Positions 8,694 through 18,000 of a DNA stretch of 64,000 nucleotides are shown here, piece by piece; the first letter of the stretch is position 1; each line of letters begins with the position of its first letter. A program made the position numbers and the translations under genes. This DNA is from Legionellaceae bacterium (lineage in GTDB: Bacteria > Pseudomonadota > Gammaproteobacteria > Legionellales > Legionellaceae), in assembly GCA_029210265.1 (NCBI GenBank), contig JARGNP010000006.1, forward strand, positions 33,330-97,329, given 5' to 3'. The notes beneath the pieces were generated by a model. That model saw only the letters and a program-made list of their open reading frames with translations. It was not told the DNA's origin and ran no database searches.

Positions 8694-9743
8694 CTATTTA
8701 CCTTTGAGGTTTCGAGCTTGATGCTGAGTGCGCTTATGATATTTACTGAGAGCCTTACCGCTTGCGCGCTTTTCAGAAAGGCTGGCTGAATTAAGCATTT
8801 CTTCTTGGCGTAGCTTGAGGTAATTGGTCAAGCGACGTTGCTCTAAATCACCGGATTTAATCGCTTGTTGAACCGCGCAATTGGGCTCAACCTGATGTTG
8901 GCAGTTATTAAAACGGCATTGTGCAGCGTAGCGTTCGATATCAGCAAACGTTACGGAAATACCGGTTTTACACTCAGCGAGTTGGATTTCGCGTATGCCC
9001 GGTGTATCTAAAATTAAGCCGCCCGAGGCGAGCATGATGAGCGAGCGTCGTGTGGTTGTATGACGGCCTTTGGTATCGTTTTCGCGTATGTGCCCGGTGC
9101 TTTGTCGTTCTTCGCCAAGCAGAGAGTTAATCAACGTTGATTTACCCACACCTGAAGAGCCTATGACGGCGATGGTGCTGCCTGGTTTGAGCCATGGCGA
9201 TAAAGTTGATTGGCATGTGGCATCTAAGCAGTTCATGGCTTGAATCGTGAGGTTGGGATCTAGAGCTTGGACCTTCTTTATAAATTTTTCGGGCTCGATG
9301 GCTTGATCCTGTTTGCTTAAAAGAATCACGGCTTCAGCGCCGGACTCATTGACTAAGGCAAGAAAACGCTCAATTCGACTGAGGTTGAATTCGTCGTTCA
9401 TGGACGAAACAATAAAGGCTGTGTCTATATTTGCGGCGATAAGTTGAGTTTTGACTTTACTTCCAGCGGCTTTTCTTGAAAAACTTGTTTTACGTTCGAA
9501 CAGTTGCACAAACTGCTGTTGGTTATCTAATAAAATCCAGTCACCGACAACCATTTCGGGCATGTTAGGCACGGTTTCTATGTCTAAGATTTCAGACTCA
9601 GTGGTCACGGTGATGGCTGTTCGGCATTGCTCAAGGATACGTGCGGGTGTGCAGGTATCCCAGGTATCTAACGAGCGTTGTTGTTGAAAAAACGGCTGCC
9701 AGCCTAAAGCCGTTAATGTAGTTAATGATGTATTGTTTGAAAT
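8694..9743 (-). CDS. rsgA: Ribosome small-subunit GTPase RsgA, apparently with an ATT start
   Basis: Circularly permuted GTPase that helps mature the 30S subunit. Motifs occur in the permuted order G4 (SKQD), G1 (GSSGVGKST), G3 (DTPG), followed by the zinc-binding CRFNNCQHQVEPNC. The first standard start codon is a GTG at 9608, which would give 304 residues and cut the OB-fold. The frame is open and family-like further upstream, including LGWQPFFQQQ, back to the dbpA stop. There is no ATG, GTG or TTG there. An ATT at 9743 lies about 6 bases after a strong AAAGGGG and gives 349 residues, close to E. coli RsgA (350). I therefore extend the gene to that ATT; the extension is inference. dbpA ends one base upstream, so the two are likely one transcript. 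Confidence 0.8.
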   Translation of the reverse strand: MSNNTSLTTLTALGWQPFFQQQRSLDTWDTCTPARILEQCRTAITVTTESEILDIETVPNMPEMVVGDWILLDNQQQFVQLFERKTSFSRKAAGSKVKTQLIAANIDTAFIVSSMNDEFNLSRIERFLALVNESGAEAVILLSKQDQAIEPEKFIKKVQALDPNLTIQAMNCLDATCQSTLSPWLKPGSTIAVIGSSGVGKSTLINSLLGEERQSTGHIRENDTKGRHTTTRRSLIMLASGGLILDTPGIREIQLAECKTGISVTFADIERYAAQCRFNNCQHQVEPNCAVQQAIKSGDLEQRRLTNYLKLRQEEMLNSASLSEKRASGKALSKYHKRTQHQARNLKGK

Positions 9744-9744
9744 G

Positions 9745-11163
9745 TTAAGCCCCTTTGATCACATTGATACGTGCTTTTTTGCCTTTGAGCTTACCATGTT
9801 TAATAAAATGATAGGCTTTATTGAGTTGGTTTTGCTTAATCGCAACGTAGGCGTACAGTGCCGAAATATCAATTTTACCGATATCACTCGCGTCTAAGCC
9901 CGCATCTTGCGTTAAGGCGCCTAAAATGTCGCCTGGGCGAATTTTATCTTTACGTCCTGCAGCAATACTTAACGTGACCATGTCGGGTTTAGGGATAGTG
10001 GTGTGTTGTGTATTTATTTCACGAATATCACCCCATGGGATTCTAAAGCCTGAATCTTCGAGATCACACAGTCGCCCCGCATCTTGATGGGTTGTTAAAG
10101 TCAAGGCTATCCCCTGGCTGCCTGCGCGACCAGTGCGTCCAATACGGTGAGTATGAACATCATAGTCAAACGCAAGGTCGTAATTAATCACGGCAGGAAG
10201 GTTTTTAATATCTAAGCCTCGGGCGGCGACGTCAGTTGCCACGAGAATAGAACAGCTTTGATTGGCGAAGCGAATCATGGCGCGATCGCGTCCAGCTTGA
10301 TCCATATCGCCATGCAGCGCAACGGTGCTAAAACCTTCTTTATTTAAGCGCGCTAATAAGCTCGTGGTTTGGCCCTTGGTATTACAAAAAATAAGGGTGG
10401 ATGTGGGTTGATGCTGGCATAGCAGTTTTTTTAATAACAAGAATTTGTCGGCTTGGCTCGAGACTTCGTAAAATAGCTGAGTTATATCTAACGTGGTTTG
10501 GGTGTCTCGGATTTTTACGTGTTTAGGATCACGCATCAAATTGTTCGCGAGCTGATTAATTTCATCCGGGTAGGTTGCTGAAAATAACAGCGTTTGCCGT
10601 TTTCTGGGGCAAAACGAAATCACACGTCGTATTTCATCTTCAAAACCCATGTCGAGCATGCGGTCAGCTTCGTCTAAGACCAAAACTTGTAGGTGTTTTA
10701 AAGATAGTGATTCGGCGTCGATATGTTTTTGTACGCGACCAGGCGTGCCTACAATCACATGAGCGCCATGTTTTAATGAGTCGAGCTGAGGCCTCATGGG
10801 AATTCCACCGGAAAGGTTAAGAATCTTCACATTGGGAACCAGGCGTGCGAGACGTCGTAACACGTGTCCAACTTGTTCCGCTAATTCACGCGTTGGGCAT
10901 AACACCAAAGCCTGCGTTGCATATTGCTCTGTATTTAAGCGATTTAAAAGCGCTAAGCCAAAAGCTGCGGTCTTACCACTACCGGTTTTTGCTTGTGCTA
11001 TGAGATCTAAGCCTTTGAGCATGAGCGGTAAGCTTTCTGCTTGTATGGGCGTCATGTTCTCAAAATCTAAAGACGCAAGGTTGGTTAATAATGCTTCTTG
11101 CAAGGGAAGGGAGTTAAATGGAAGGATCTGATTCACGGAGGCCACATTCAGTAGGGTATTCAA
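9745..11163 (-). CDS. dbpA: ATP-dependent RNA helicase DbpA
   Basis: DEAD-box helicase acting in 50S subunit assembly at 23S rRNA hairpin 92. Helicase motifs are complete: Q-motif MTPIQAESLP, motif I AKTGSGKT, motif II DEAD, motif III SAT, motif VI HRIGRTGRAG. The C-terminal RNA-binding domain has the DbpA signature (GRKDKIRPGDILGAL, IGKIDI). The start is uncertain: the longest frame begins with TTG at 11163, and GTG codons at 11145 and 11136 would give N-termini closer to E. coli; none has a clear SD. The gene is followed after one base by rsgA. Confidence 0.95.
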   Translation of the reverse strand: MNTLLNVASVNQILPFNSLPLQEALLTNLASLDFENMTPIQAESLPLMLKGLDLIAQAKTGSGKTAAFGLALLNRLNTEQYATQALVLCPTRELAEQVGHVLRRLARLVPNVKILNLSGGIPMRPQLDSLKHGAHVIVGTPGRVQKHIDAESLSLKHLQVLVLDEADRMLDMGFEDEIRRVISFCPRKRQTLLFSATYPDEINQLANNLMRDPKHVKIRDTQTTLDITQLFYEVSSQADKFLLLKKLLCQHQPTSTLIFCNTKGQTTSLLARLNKEGFSTVALHGDMDQAGRDRAMIRFANQSCSILVATDVAARGLDIKNLPAVINYDLAFDYDVHTHRIGRTGRAGSQGIALTLTTHQDAGRLCDLEDSGFRIPWGDIREINTQHTTIPKPDMVTLSIAAGRKDKIRPGDILGALTQDAGLDASDIGKIDISALYAYVAIKQNQLNKAYHFIKHGKLKGKKARINVIKGA

Positions 11164-11312
11164 AGAGCCGATATTCTAACATATTTTGAGTTTTAATTAA
11201 CTTAATGGGTAAAAATTAAATACATTATTCTAAGCTGCCATGCAGTGTAACCAGCAAAGCGTCTAAAAATAAACTATATATTAAGGTATGTTGTGTTTAT
11301 GGGATACGCAGA

Positions 11313-13304
11313 ATGCCAATCAAGAGCATCGGTCCAATTGATATTTTTATACCTGAAAAGCTACAAAAGGCACGAGCTTATAGCATTAAGTTTCGAGACG
11401 CATTAGCGCCTGATGTAAAATATGTTGATGATTTAATTAACACTTATAATCAAGCATCAACAAATCAAGAAAGAATGGATGCCCTAGGTGTACTGGAAAA
11501 AGCAATTGATCATATGGATAGAAAGTATCCGGATGATTTAAAACGATATTTTCCTGATTATCATCGTAAAATTCATAAATATTTATTTGAAGCGATTAAA
11601 CATGAACGTGCAGAACTGGGGGTATTACCGGATGAGTCTAATTTAAGTTTTCCCGAGTATCTAGCCATCATGGCGCCAGATAAAGTAGAAAAAATGCTGG
11701 TTATTTTATTATCACCTGCATTCACGCAAGAAAAATTGGCAGATAACGTGTTTAATCAAGACGAAGTCGGGTATGAAGCTTTTCGAACGATGTTGTCTCG
11801 ATATGAAATTAGTTTGTTAGGTGGTGGTAATTCAACAAATTTTACGGTTCGAGATACTCAAACACTGAAGACATCTGTTTTGAAAGCAGAAAACCGAATG
11901 GGTATGCCAAAAGACGCTGTTCAATATTTAAGAGAGCGAAGCATGAAAGATATGTTCACGCAGGATATCTCTGAGAGAGAGGCGATTTGTGTGCATCCAG
12001 TTATAGATAAGGAGACGGGGAAGCATAAACGTGTGACAAGAACTTTGTTGTTCACCGAATATCATCCCGGTGGTGATCTTAAAAAACACGCAAAAGCACA
12101 AACCACACCCGAAACGAAAATAAAGAGTGCAATTTATGTATACCTTCAAATGGCACGTGCATTGGAAAAGATGGAGCATGACGGTTGTTGTTTTTCTGAT
12201 ATGAAGAATGGGAACTGGTTGGTTGATCAATGGGGTGAATTACGCATTGCGGATAAAAAAGCGTTTTTATATGTTCACGACGAGGAGGTGGAGGTGCTTG
12301 ACCCATGGGGTGATCCGAGCACGCAAACCATTCGGGCTCTTGATCCGGCCTATGATAAAAACAAATTTTATGCGGCTCTTCGTTCAAGACAGATGGAACC
12401 ACCTGAGTTGGCGAGTTATTCAAAAAAGCAAGCCATGATTGATGTGAGTAAAATGCATGCTTATATGTTAGGTAAAAATTTATATCAATATCTAACGAAC
12501 TGCTCGGATGGTGCTTTTCTTACTTTTGATAAACAGGGTGAAGTAACAGGTGCTATACATGATGTGAATGTGTTTGATTTTTCGGGACCTGTATTTCAAA
12601 CGCCTGAAGGGATATTATTAAAACGTACCATTCAGCAATTAATTTATACTGATCCAGCGGATGCAAAGATGGTGTTACATGATGCCGTGACCGAATTGGC
12701 CTTGATTGAATACCCTGATTTATTTGATTTTTCGATAGAGCATGATGAATGGGTTGGTTTGAAAGTGGATGCTTATTTATTATTAAAAGGCATGGCGCGT
12801 TTTAAGGTGAATGATGACGATGTCGTGCTCCAGGATACTATTGATAAGCTAACTCTGGCGATTGATGCTGCGAACACGCCGGACGATTTATTGCGTATTC
12901 AATCTGAGATCCGAGCCATGGTCATGATGTTTCGAGAAAACAGTGAGCAGTTGGATGCGATACAAGAAATGATTCAAATATTTAAAGCAGATAGCTCTTC
13001 AAAAGCCATGCAAAAGAAAGGAGCTGAACTTGAAGCGATTGTTTTAAATGTGCCGGTGATTGAGCGTACATCGATTGCTGATGGAAAAACGAAGCATCAA
13101 AAAACTGTTCTAGAAACCATAGGTCGAGAGGTTGGTTTATTTGAACGCCTAAGCAGCACAGCGACGAGCATGCTTCATATACCGTCTGATACACCTTCGG
13201 AACAGATGAATAATTTAATAAAATTTAAAGAAAAATATTCAAACATCGTACGAAAGCCCGATGGTTCTGATGCAGAGAGTGACGTTAATATACGTCCCCA
13301 ATAA
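11313..13304 (+). CDS. Protein kinase-like protein, candidate Dot/Icm effector
   Basis: A 663-residue protein with a eukaryotic-type kinase core: glycine-rich loop LLGGGNSTNFTV (~169), candidate ATP-binding lysine in SVLKAEN (~191), and catalytic loop FSDMKNGNWLV (~293) that keeps the D..K..N pattern. The DFG position reads IADKK, so Phe-Gly is lost while an Asp remains. The ~150 residues before the core and ~200 after the kinase lobe are helical and unassigned. No signal peptide. It stands alone, 149 bases from dbpA, and is followed 29 bases later by an ankyrin protein gene, possibly co-transcribed. Kinase fold is well supported; activity and export are inference. Confidence 0.75.
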   Translation: MPIKSIGPIDIFIPEKLQKARAYSIKFRDALAPDVKYVDDLINTYNQASTNQERMDALGVLEKAIDHMDRKYPDDLKRYFPDYHRKIHKYLFEAIKHERAELGVLPDESNLSFPEYLAIMAPDKVEKMLVILLSPAFTQEKLADNVFNQDEVGYEAFRTMLSRYEISLLGGGNSTNFTVRDTQTLKTSVLKAENRMGMPKDAVQYLRERSMKDMFTQDISEREAICVHPVIDKETGKHKRVTRTLLFTEYHPGGDLKKHAKAQTTPETKIKSAIYVYLQMARALEKMEHDGCCFSDMKNGNWLVDQWGELRIADKKAFLYVHDEEVEVLDPWGDPSTQTIRALDPAYDKNKFYAALRSRQMEPPELASYSKKQAMIDVSKMHAYMLGKNLYQYLTNCSDGAFLTFDKQGEVTGAIHDVNVFDFSGPVFQTPEGILLKRTIQQLIYTDPADAKMVLHDAVTELALIEYPDLFDFSIEHDEWVGLKVDAYLLLKGMARFKVNDDDVVLQDTIDKLTLAIDAANTPDDLLRIQSEIRAMVMMFRENSEQLDAIQEMIQIFKADSSSKAMQKKGAELEAIVLNVPVIERTSIADGKTKHQKTVLETIGREVGLFERLSSTATSMLHIPSDTPSEQMNNLIKFKEKYSNIVRKPDGSDAESDVNIRPQ

Positions 13305-13333
13305 TTTGAGAGCAGTCTTATGGTGAGGTTATA

Positions 13334-14050
13334 ATGAAAAAATTGAGCATTGAGAAGGGTATGACAGAGCTGCATTGTGCCGCCGTCACAGGTAATCTTT
13401 CTGCAGTTGAGCGCTTATTAAGGTCGAGCAATGCTTTAGGTCTTGCACATGAGTTGAATGGCAATTTAGAATATCCATTGTATAGTGCTTTAGCACTTCC
13501 TGCCGTGCATACATCGGCGTTAAAAGCCGATAAAGAAGTGATTTTTATAAAATTATTGGGTTTGTCTTCTGAGCGATTAACGCATAAAAATCGTGATGGA
13601 GATACGGTATTACACCGTATGGCAAAAAACGGATTTGTGAGTTTACTGGCGTACGTTTTACCATTAAGCAATGCCTCAGATTTACTCATGCTGAAAAATA
13701 AAGAAGGGAGATGTGCGATTCATACGGCCGTTTTGAGTGGACGTCTTGGTATTGTGACGCAATTATTAGAGCAGCACCATGTATTTGAAACAAAGGATGA
13801 TGAAGGTAACCTGCCGTTACATTTAGCCGCAGCATACGGGTCGCCCGATATGGTTAAGGCGTGTTTTGAGGGATATAAAGACGGAATTAATTTTCCTAAC
13901 GAGCAGGGTAAGACACCACTTGATTTAGCTGAAGATCATAATTTGCCTGAAGTTCAAAGCTATTTATGTGAGCATGGTGGAACAGCTCATTCTAAGAGTT
14001 CGTTTTGTGATACGTATGTCGAGGATCCAGAGCCTTGGACGATGAAATAG
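13334..14050 (+). CDS. Ankyrin repeat protein
   Basis: A 238-residue protein made almost entirely of ankyrin units: TELHCAAVTGNLSAVERLL, then a degenerate unit, GDTVLHRMAKNGFVSLL, GRCAIHTAVLSGRLGIVTQ, NLPLHLAAAYGSPDMVK and KTPLDLAEDHNLPEVQSYL. Ankyrin repeats bind partner proteins; in Legionellales they are frequent in secreted effectors. No enzymatic domain, membrane segment or signal peptide is seen. The start ATG lies 10 bases after GAGG. The gene probably shares a transcript with the kinase-like gene 29 bases upstream, which suggests a functional link. Confidence 0.85.
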   Translation: MKKLSIEKGMTELHCAAVTGNLSAVERLLRSSNALGLAHELNGNLEYPLYSALALPAVHTSALKADKEVIFIKLLGLSSERLTHKNRDGDTVLHRMAKNGFVSLLAYVLPLSNASDLLMLKNKEGRCAIHTAVLSGRLGIVTQLLEQHHVFETKDDEGNLPLHLAAAYGSPDMVKACFEGYKDGINFPNEQGKTPLDLAEDHNLPEVQSYLCEHGGTAHSKSSFCDTYVEDPEPWTMK

Positions 14051-14051
14051 A

Positions 14052-14071
14052 GCAGGGCTTTAAAACCCTGC
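14052..14071. terminator. Hairpin between two convergent genes
   Basis: GCAGGG (14052-14057) pairs with CCCTGC (14066-14071) around an AT-rich loop. It lies just after the ankyrin gene stop and overlaps the last codons of the DUF924 gene on the other strand. The T-tract is weak, so efficiency is uncertain. Confidence 0.5.
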
Positions 14072-14596
14072 ATGTTGCTTTAAAAATTCTTTTTCTTCAT
14101 CGGTCGAGGCTCGATTTAAAATAGCATTGCGATGAGGGTAACGACCAAAGCGTTGTATTATTTTAAGATGCTGCTTTTCAAAATCTAACGCTTGTTCTAA
14201 TCCCGGTGCTGCAAACAAATCTAAGGCTTGTTGATGTATTTCGAGCGATTCACTATGCATAAAAGGCATGTATAAAAAAGAACGTTCTGATAGGGATAAT
14301 TGCCGATCAAGCAAGCGACGAATGGCTTCTTGAGCTAAGCTGAGTGCCATGTCATCATAAGCAAAGCTTTGAGGCGTATCACGAAACATATTTCTTGAGA
14401 ACTGATCCAGAATGATTACTTCAGCCAAGCATCCTCGGGCCGTTTCACGCCAGTTAAGCAATTCTCCTGATGCCGCTTGTTGATGTATTTCGGAGAATTG
14501 CTGTGTGAGGAGCTTATCCAGCTCGGCATCTTTCATCCACCACTGTGCGGGTGTTAATTGATTAAACCAAAACGTTAAGATGGCTTCAGCTAGCAT
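14060..14596 (-). CDS. DUF924 family protein
   Basis: About 178 residues. The family pattern is clear: an N-terminal ILTFWF, then WWMKDAELDKLL, the central LDQFSRNMFRDTPQSFAYD, the FLYMPFMHSES motif and the C-terminal RFGRYPHRNAIL. DUF924 proteins are all-helical and widespread in proteobacteria; their function is unknown. The frame opens at 14632, but the ATG at 14596 has AGGAG seven bases upstream and gives the expected N-terminus, so I use it. It is convergent with the ankyrin gene. Confidence 0.9.
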   Translation of the reverse strand: MLAEAILTFWFNQLTPAQWWMKDAELDKLLTQQFSEIHQQAASGELLNWRETARGCLAEVIILDQFSRNMFRDTPQSFAYDDMALSLAQEAIRRLLDRQLSLSERSFLYMPFMHSESLEIHQQALDLFAAPGLEQALDFEKQHLKIIQRFGRYPHRNAILNRASTDEEKEFLKQHAGF

Positions 14597-14653
14597 GCTT
14601 AGACTCCTGTTGTATTGCGAGAGATTAAGCATACCGTATGCATTTTATCTAAG

Positions 14654-17242
14654 CTAATCCAAGCCAATCGAGGCTGTTTCAACGGCCTCTGCTGTTGCCA
14701 TCAATGCTTCGCTGCTCGTTCGTCCACTAAAAAAGCCCATGCAGCTTGATGTTTCTTCTAATTGAAACTCATCCGAAGACGAACGTCGCATGCGACTCAC
14801 GTCAGAAAACGACACCTCATGTGCATCACCATGGTGAAAAATACGGTATTTATGCTTTAATAATTCTGCAAACGTATGCCCTGTTTCATCGCTGACGTCT
14901 GCTTTGACCTGTGATAAAAGCGTGCGTAATACATCGCTTTTTTCTTGAGCAGAAGCCTTGTCAATACTATCCAGTCGGACGAGCATATTTTCGCTGGCGT
15001 TTTCTAACGTGTTATTACGATTTGCGTTTACCCATAGAGACGATAGCATGATCGTTATATCATGAAAGCTCGTGCTGAGTGCAGCACATATGGCTTCGGC
15101 TACAGGGTAAGCGTTCCCGGCGCACGCACGCACGGCTATAGCGACGATTAGACCGGATACAAGCCATGCGGCCCAGTGGAGCCATGCAACGAGGAATATG
15201 GTGGTGGCGACGGCTGCTAAGGATGTGCTGTTGATGGCAGAGGCAGTCCGGAGTAAAACAAGACTGCTTATTATGAGTAACCAAAAATGAGGTTGTATCA
15301 GTAGCGTGATCATGGGGGTGATGTTCACAAACGCCCAATAGGCCATATACGTTATGAGTATAGACCACGCGAGTTTTGAGCATGCCTGCGCAATCAAGCA
15401 GAGTTCTAGCCATAACTTTTCAAAACTTGTTTGGTAAGCATGGTATTGCGTAAATCCGGTGAACCAAGTGTTGGTTTGCGCTAGGTAAGTGGCCGCATTT
15501 TTTTTGTCATGTGGGTTGATGAGGTATGCTAGATCTTCTTGGTTACAGGCACGTCGTCTAATGGAGAGATAAGATTGATCCCATTGAGGGGCCAGCTCGG
15601 TGTTTAGTTCGTCATGATATGTTTTCAAATCATGAATGGCACGATCATGCTCAAAAAATGGCAAAGGTGATAAGTGAGCTTGTTTTCGTTGCTCAATGAT
15701 TTCAAGTAATAAGGCCGGGTTAAGTTGATGAACATGTGTCATAAACGCTTGTATTCCAATACGCTCTTTTTGCCAGTTGAAATTAGCTGGAAGGTTTTGA
15801 GGCAGCCTTGAGGCGATGAGATGATGTGTTCGCACGGACTCTGGTAAATCGTGTAGATACCCGGTTTCATATTTAATTAAGTTGAGAAGCTGAGTGGTTA
15901 GTTGGTTGATTGCCTGTTCGTGATTCTGAGCAACAGCTTCATCGAGGCTTTTATTGAGTGAGCTGAATGCCGCATCAGTAAAGCGTGTGTCGTTTTTTAG
16001 TTCGATAGGAAACGCAGATATGAGCGTTGGGTTTTTGTGTAGTTGACTTAATGCAAGCTCCGGATAGCATGCTAATATCGATACGTGTTGCTTGAGCGTT
16101 TCGTGCATGACGTGTTGATCTTGTTGTTCGAATGCACGATAGACTGCAAGAAGGTCGTCTTTTTTGATGCCTTTTTGGAGGCGTATATCTGGAAGGTCGT
16201 CACTGTTTTCTTCTACATCATCGATGCGTACACAATACTGGTCAATGAGCAGTTTTTCAGTCACAAGGTGTTTTATGATGTGTGCTACATCTTGTTTGGT
16301 TTTAAGTATGAAATTTATGCGGTCATCTGATTCTTTGCCGAGAGAGTCGACGACACCTGTAATATTGAGACCCTGAAAATGGCCTTCGATTGATTTTTGT
16401 ATATTAACGGTTTTAGCCAAGGGAATAATTAGTTCGCCAGCGGCCCAATCAGTATTATCAAGATTCTCAAGATTCTCAAGATCAAGTCTAAATGCGAGTT
16501 CATCTAAGTAATAGTTGGTTAAGGTGTCGATGCTCTGTTGCTCATAGCTACGAAACAATGTGGGGTAATGTTCTTGAAAGAACGCGTTGATGGTACGTTT
16601 ATTGAATAGAAATTCCCAGACATCTGAAATTTCTTCTTGGGTATTAATTCCTAACTGTTCTTGTTTTGCCGCGGTGATGAGTATGTTGAGCGTGTGAACA
16701 TTATGCCCGTTATCAAGTTGTTGTTGATGTGACAGGTATTGCGTTTGTAACTGACGTATGATGCTACACCGTGTTTTGGATAGCTCGTCTTTAATCCAGT
16801 CATTGTCTTTTTTATATGCTTGCAAGACGGTATAAAATTGGCTGTTGATACCTGTTTCGCATTCGCCGATGGATTCTTTAATAGCTGTCAGTAACATTTT
16901 TTTTGACGCGGGCGTGAGTTGATAATCTGACTCGGAGGTGGTGTATAAAAAACAAAAATCCTCAAAATAACCAACGCATTGTTCTAGGTTTAGGCTGTTT
17001 TTGCTGTCGGGCATTTCTTCACGTTGGGTTTTAAACGTATTTAATTGCTCTATTAATTCCTGGTTGTCTAACGCACGGGTAAATGTCGTCATAAGGACAG
17101 ACCATTTTTCTTGGGTATTAAGCGCGGGGTAAGCCTCGCCTAGGTTCTCGAGGTGTTTGTTTTTCGCTAGGTCATATACGTCATACTCGGGTGCGCTGTA
17201 ATATTTATCCGTTGGTAGGTAGGCTGTATGGTTGGATATCAT
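14654..17242 (-). CDS. Large protein with C-terminal membrane segments, candidate effector
   Basis: An 862-residue protein that I do not recognise. Residues 1-~620 are hydrophilic and mostly helical. Residues ~640-740 hold about four or five hydrophobic segments. A ~110-residue polar tail follows, with an acidic and serine-rich stretch (SSDEFQLEETSS) near the end. There is no signal peptide. A long soluble N-terminal part followed by a short membrane block is common among Legionella and Coxiella effectors that insert into host membranes; that comparison is inference. It is a single gene, 57 bases upstream of DUF924 in the same direction, with 203 bases of intergenic DNA before it. Confidence 0.65.
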   Translation of the reverse strand: MISNHTAYLPTDKYYSAPEYDVYDLAKNKHLENLGEAYPALNTQEKWSVLMTTFTRALDNQELIEQLNTFKTQREEMPDSKNSLNLEQCVGYFEDFCFLYTTSESDYQLTPASKKMLLTAIKESIGECETGINSQFYTVLQAYKKDNDWIKDELSKTRCSIIRQLQTQYLSHQQQLDNGHNVHTLNILITAAKQEQLGINTQEEISDVWEFLFNKRTINAFFQEHYPTLFRSYEQQSIDTLTNYYLDELAFRLDLENLENLDNTDWAAGELIIPLAKTVNIQKSIEGHFQGLNITGVVDSLGKESDDRINFILKTKQDVAHIIKHLVTEKLLIDQYCVRIDDVEENSDDLPDIRLQKGIKKDDLLAVYRAFEQQDQHVMHETLKQHVSILACYPELALSQLHKNPTLISAFPIELKNDTRFTDAAFSSLNKSLDEAVAQNHEQAINQLTTQLLNLIKYETGYLHDLPESVRTHHLIASRLPQNLPANFNWQKERIGIQAFMTHVHQLNPALLLEIIEQRKQAHLSPLPFFEHDRAIHDLKTYHDELNTELAPQWDQSYLSIRRRACNQEDLAYLINPHDKKNAATYLAQTNTWFTGFTQYHAYQTSFEKLWLELCLIAQACSKLAWSILITYMAYWAFVNITPMITLLIQPHFWLLIISSLVLLRTASAINSTSLAAVATTIFLVAWLHWAAWLVSGLIVAIAVRACAGNAYPVAEAICAALSTSFHDITIMLSSLWVNANRNNTLENASENMLVRLDSIDKASAQEKSDVLRTLLSQVKADVSDETGHTFAELLKHKYRIFHHGDAHEVSFSDVSRMRRSSSDEFQLEETSSCMGFFSGRTSSEALMATAEAVETASIGLD

Positions 17243-17445
17243 GGGATAAATCCTATTTTACAAAGAGCAGAAGAATATAACACGCGAAATTGTACGCCAT
17301 TTGTCTTTTGAGTCAATAATATAAGCAATGGTGCTTTGCACGTTCAAGTGGAAGAAAACTTGACGATGCATTAATATGGTCTAATATTGTACATGTAGAC
17401 CTGCTTTTAGATCTACTGCAAAAGATAATCTTTAAGGAGAATATC

Positions 17446-17895
17446 ATGAGCGGAATATTGAATTTATCTAAAGTTATGATGGGTTTTGCTTCATTGACCT
17501 TAAGTGCGGGTGTTTGCGCGGGTTCAGTGCTTAAGCCTGTGACCGACCCATTAGAAGATGTAGCCAATTGGTTTGGCGCGACAACACATGCGGTCGTTGC
17601 ACCGATTGCTGGTTGGGGCATGGATGACGGTAATAAACCTGATTACATGGTACATGATAGAGATACACACCAAGTGAAATTTTTAGATGGTGTTGATCAA
17701 GGTCGTATGGTCTCTGATGACGGCAGTATGCAATATAAGCATGAATGTCTGAAAGGAGATAAAATTACGAATTTGAACACCAATCGATCAGGAATTATCA
17801 AAGGTGTGAAAGATCACGGTACGATGGACGTCATGATGCCAAATGGCAAAACCGTGCGCTATCAGTACGTTAATTATAAAATTAAGCCTTTATAA
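17446..17895 (+). CDS. Small exported protein of unknown function
   Basis: 149 residues with a signal peptide (hydrophobic run to about residue 25, cleavage near VCAGS). The mature part is rich in Asp, Gly and His and has no recognisable domain; the C-terminal third (GIIKGVKDHGTMDVMMPNG) could be a small beta-sandwich. A strong AAGGAG lies 8 bases before the ATG. The gene is followed by a hairpin at 17921-17944 and is probably monocistronic. It should be periplasmic or secreted. Confidence 0.7.
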   Translation: MSGILNLSKVMMGFASLTLSAGVCAGSVLKPVTDPLEDVANWFGATTHAVVAPIAGWGMDDGNKPDYMVHDRDTHQVKFLDGVDQGRMVSDDGSMQYKHECLKGDKITNLNTNRSGIIKGVKDHGTMDVMMPNGKTVRYQYVNYKIKPL

Positions 17896-17920
17896 ATCAT
17901 AATTTATAGTAAGAGGTACG

Positions 17921-17944
17921 AGCAGGGCTGGATGCAGTCCTGCT
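17921..17944 (+). terminator. Hairpin after the small exported protein gene
   Basis: AGCAGG (17921-17926) pairs with CCTGCT (17939-17944), extended inside by CTG/CAG. A T-rich stretch follows only at some distance (about 17950), so termination strength is uncertain. The 12-mer ATGCAGTCCTGC from its 3' arm recurs near 18685. Confidence 0.45.
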
Positions 17945-18000
17945 TCCAACAACGCTATTTTGAATATTGAGATAATGATGTTTTAGCTAGGGTGGATATT

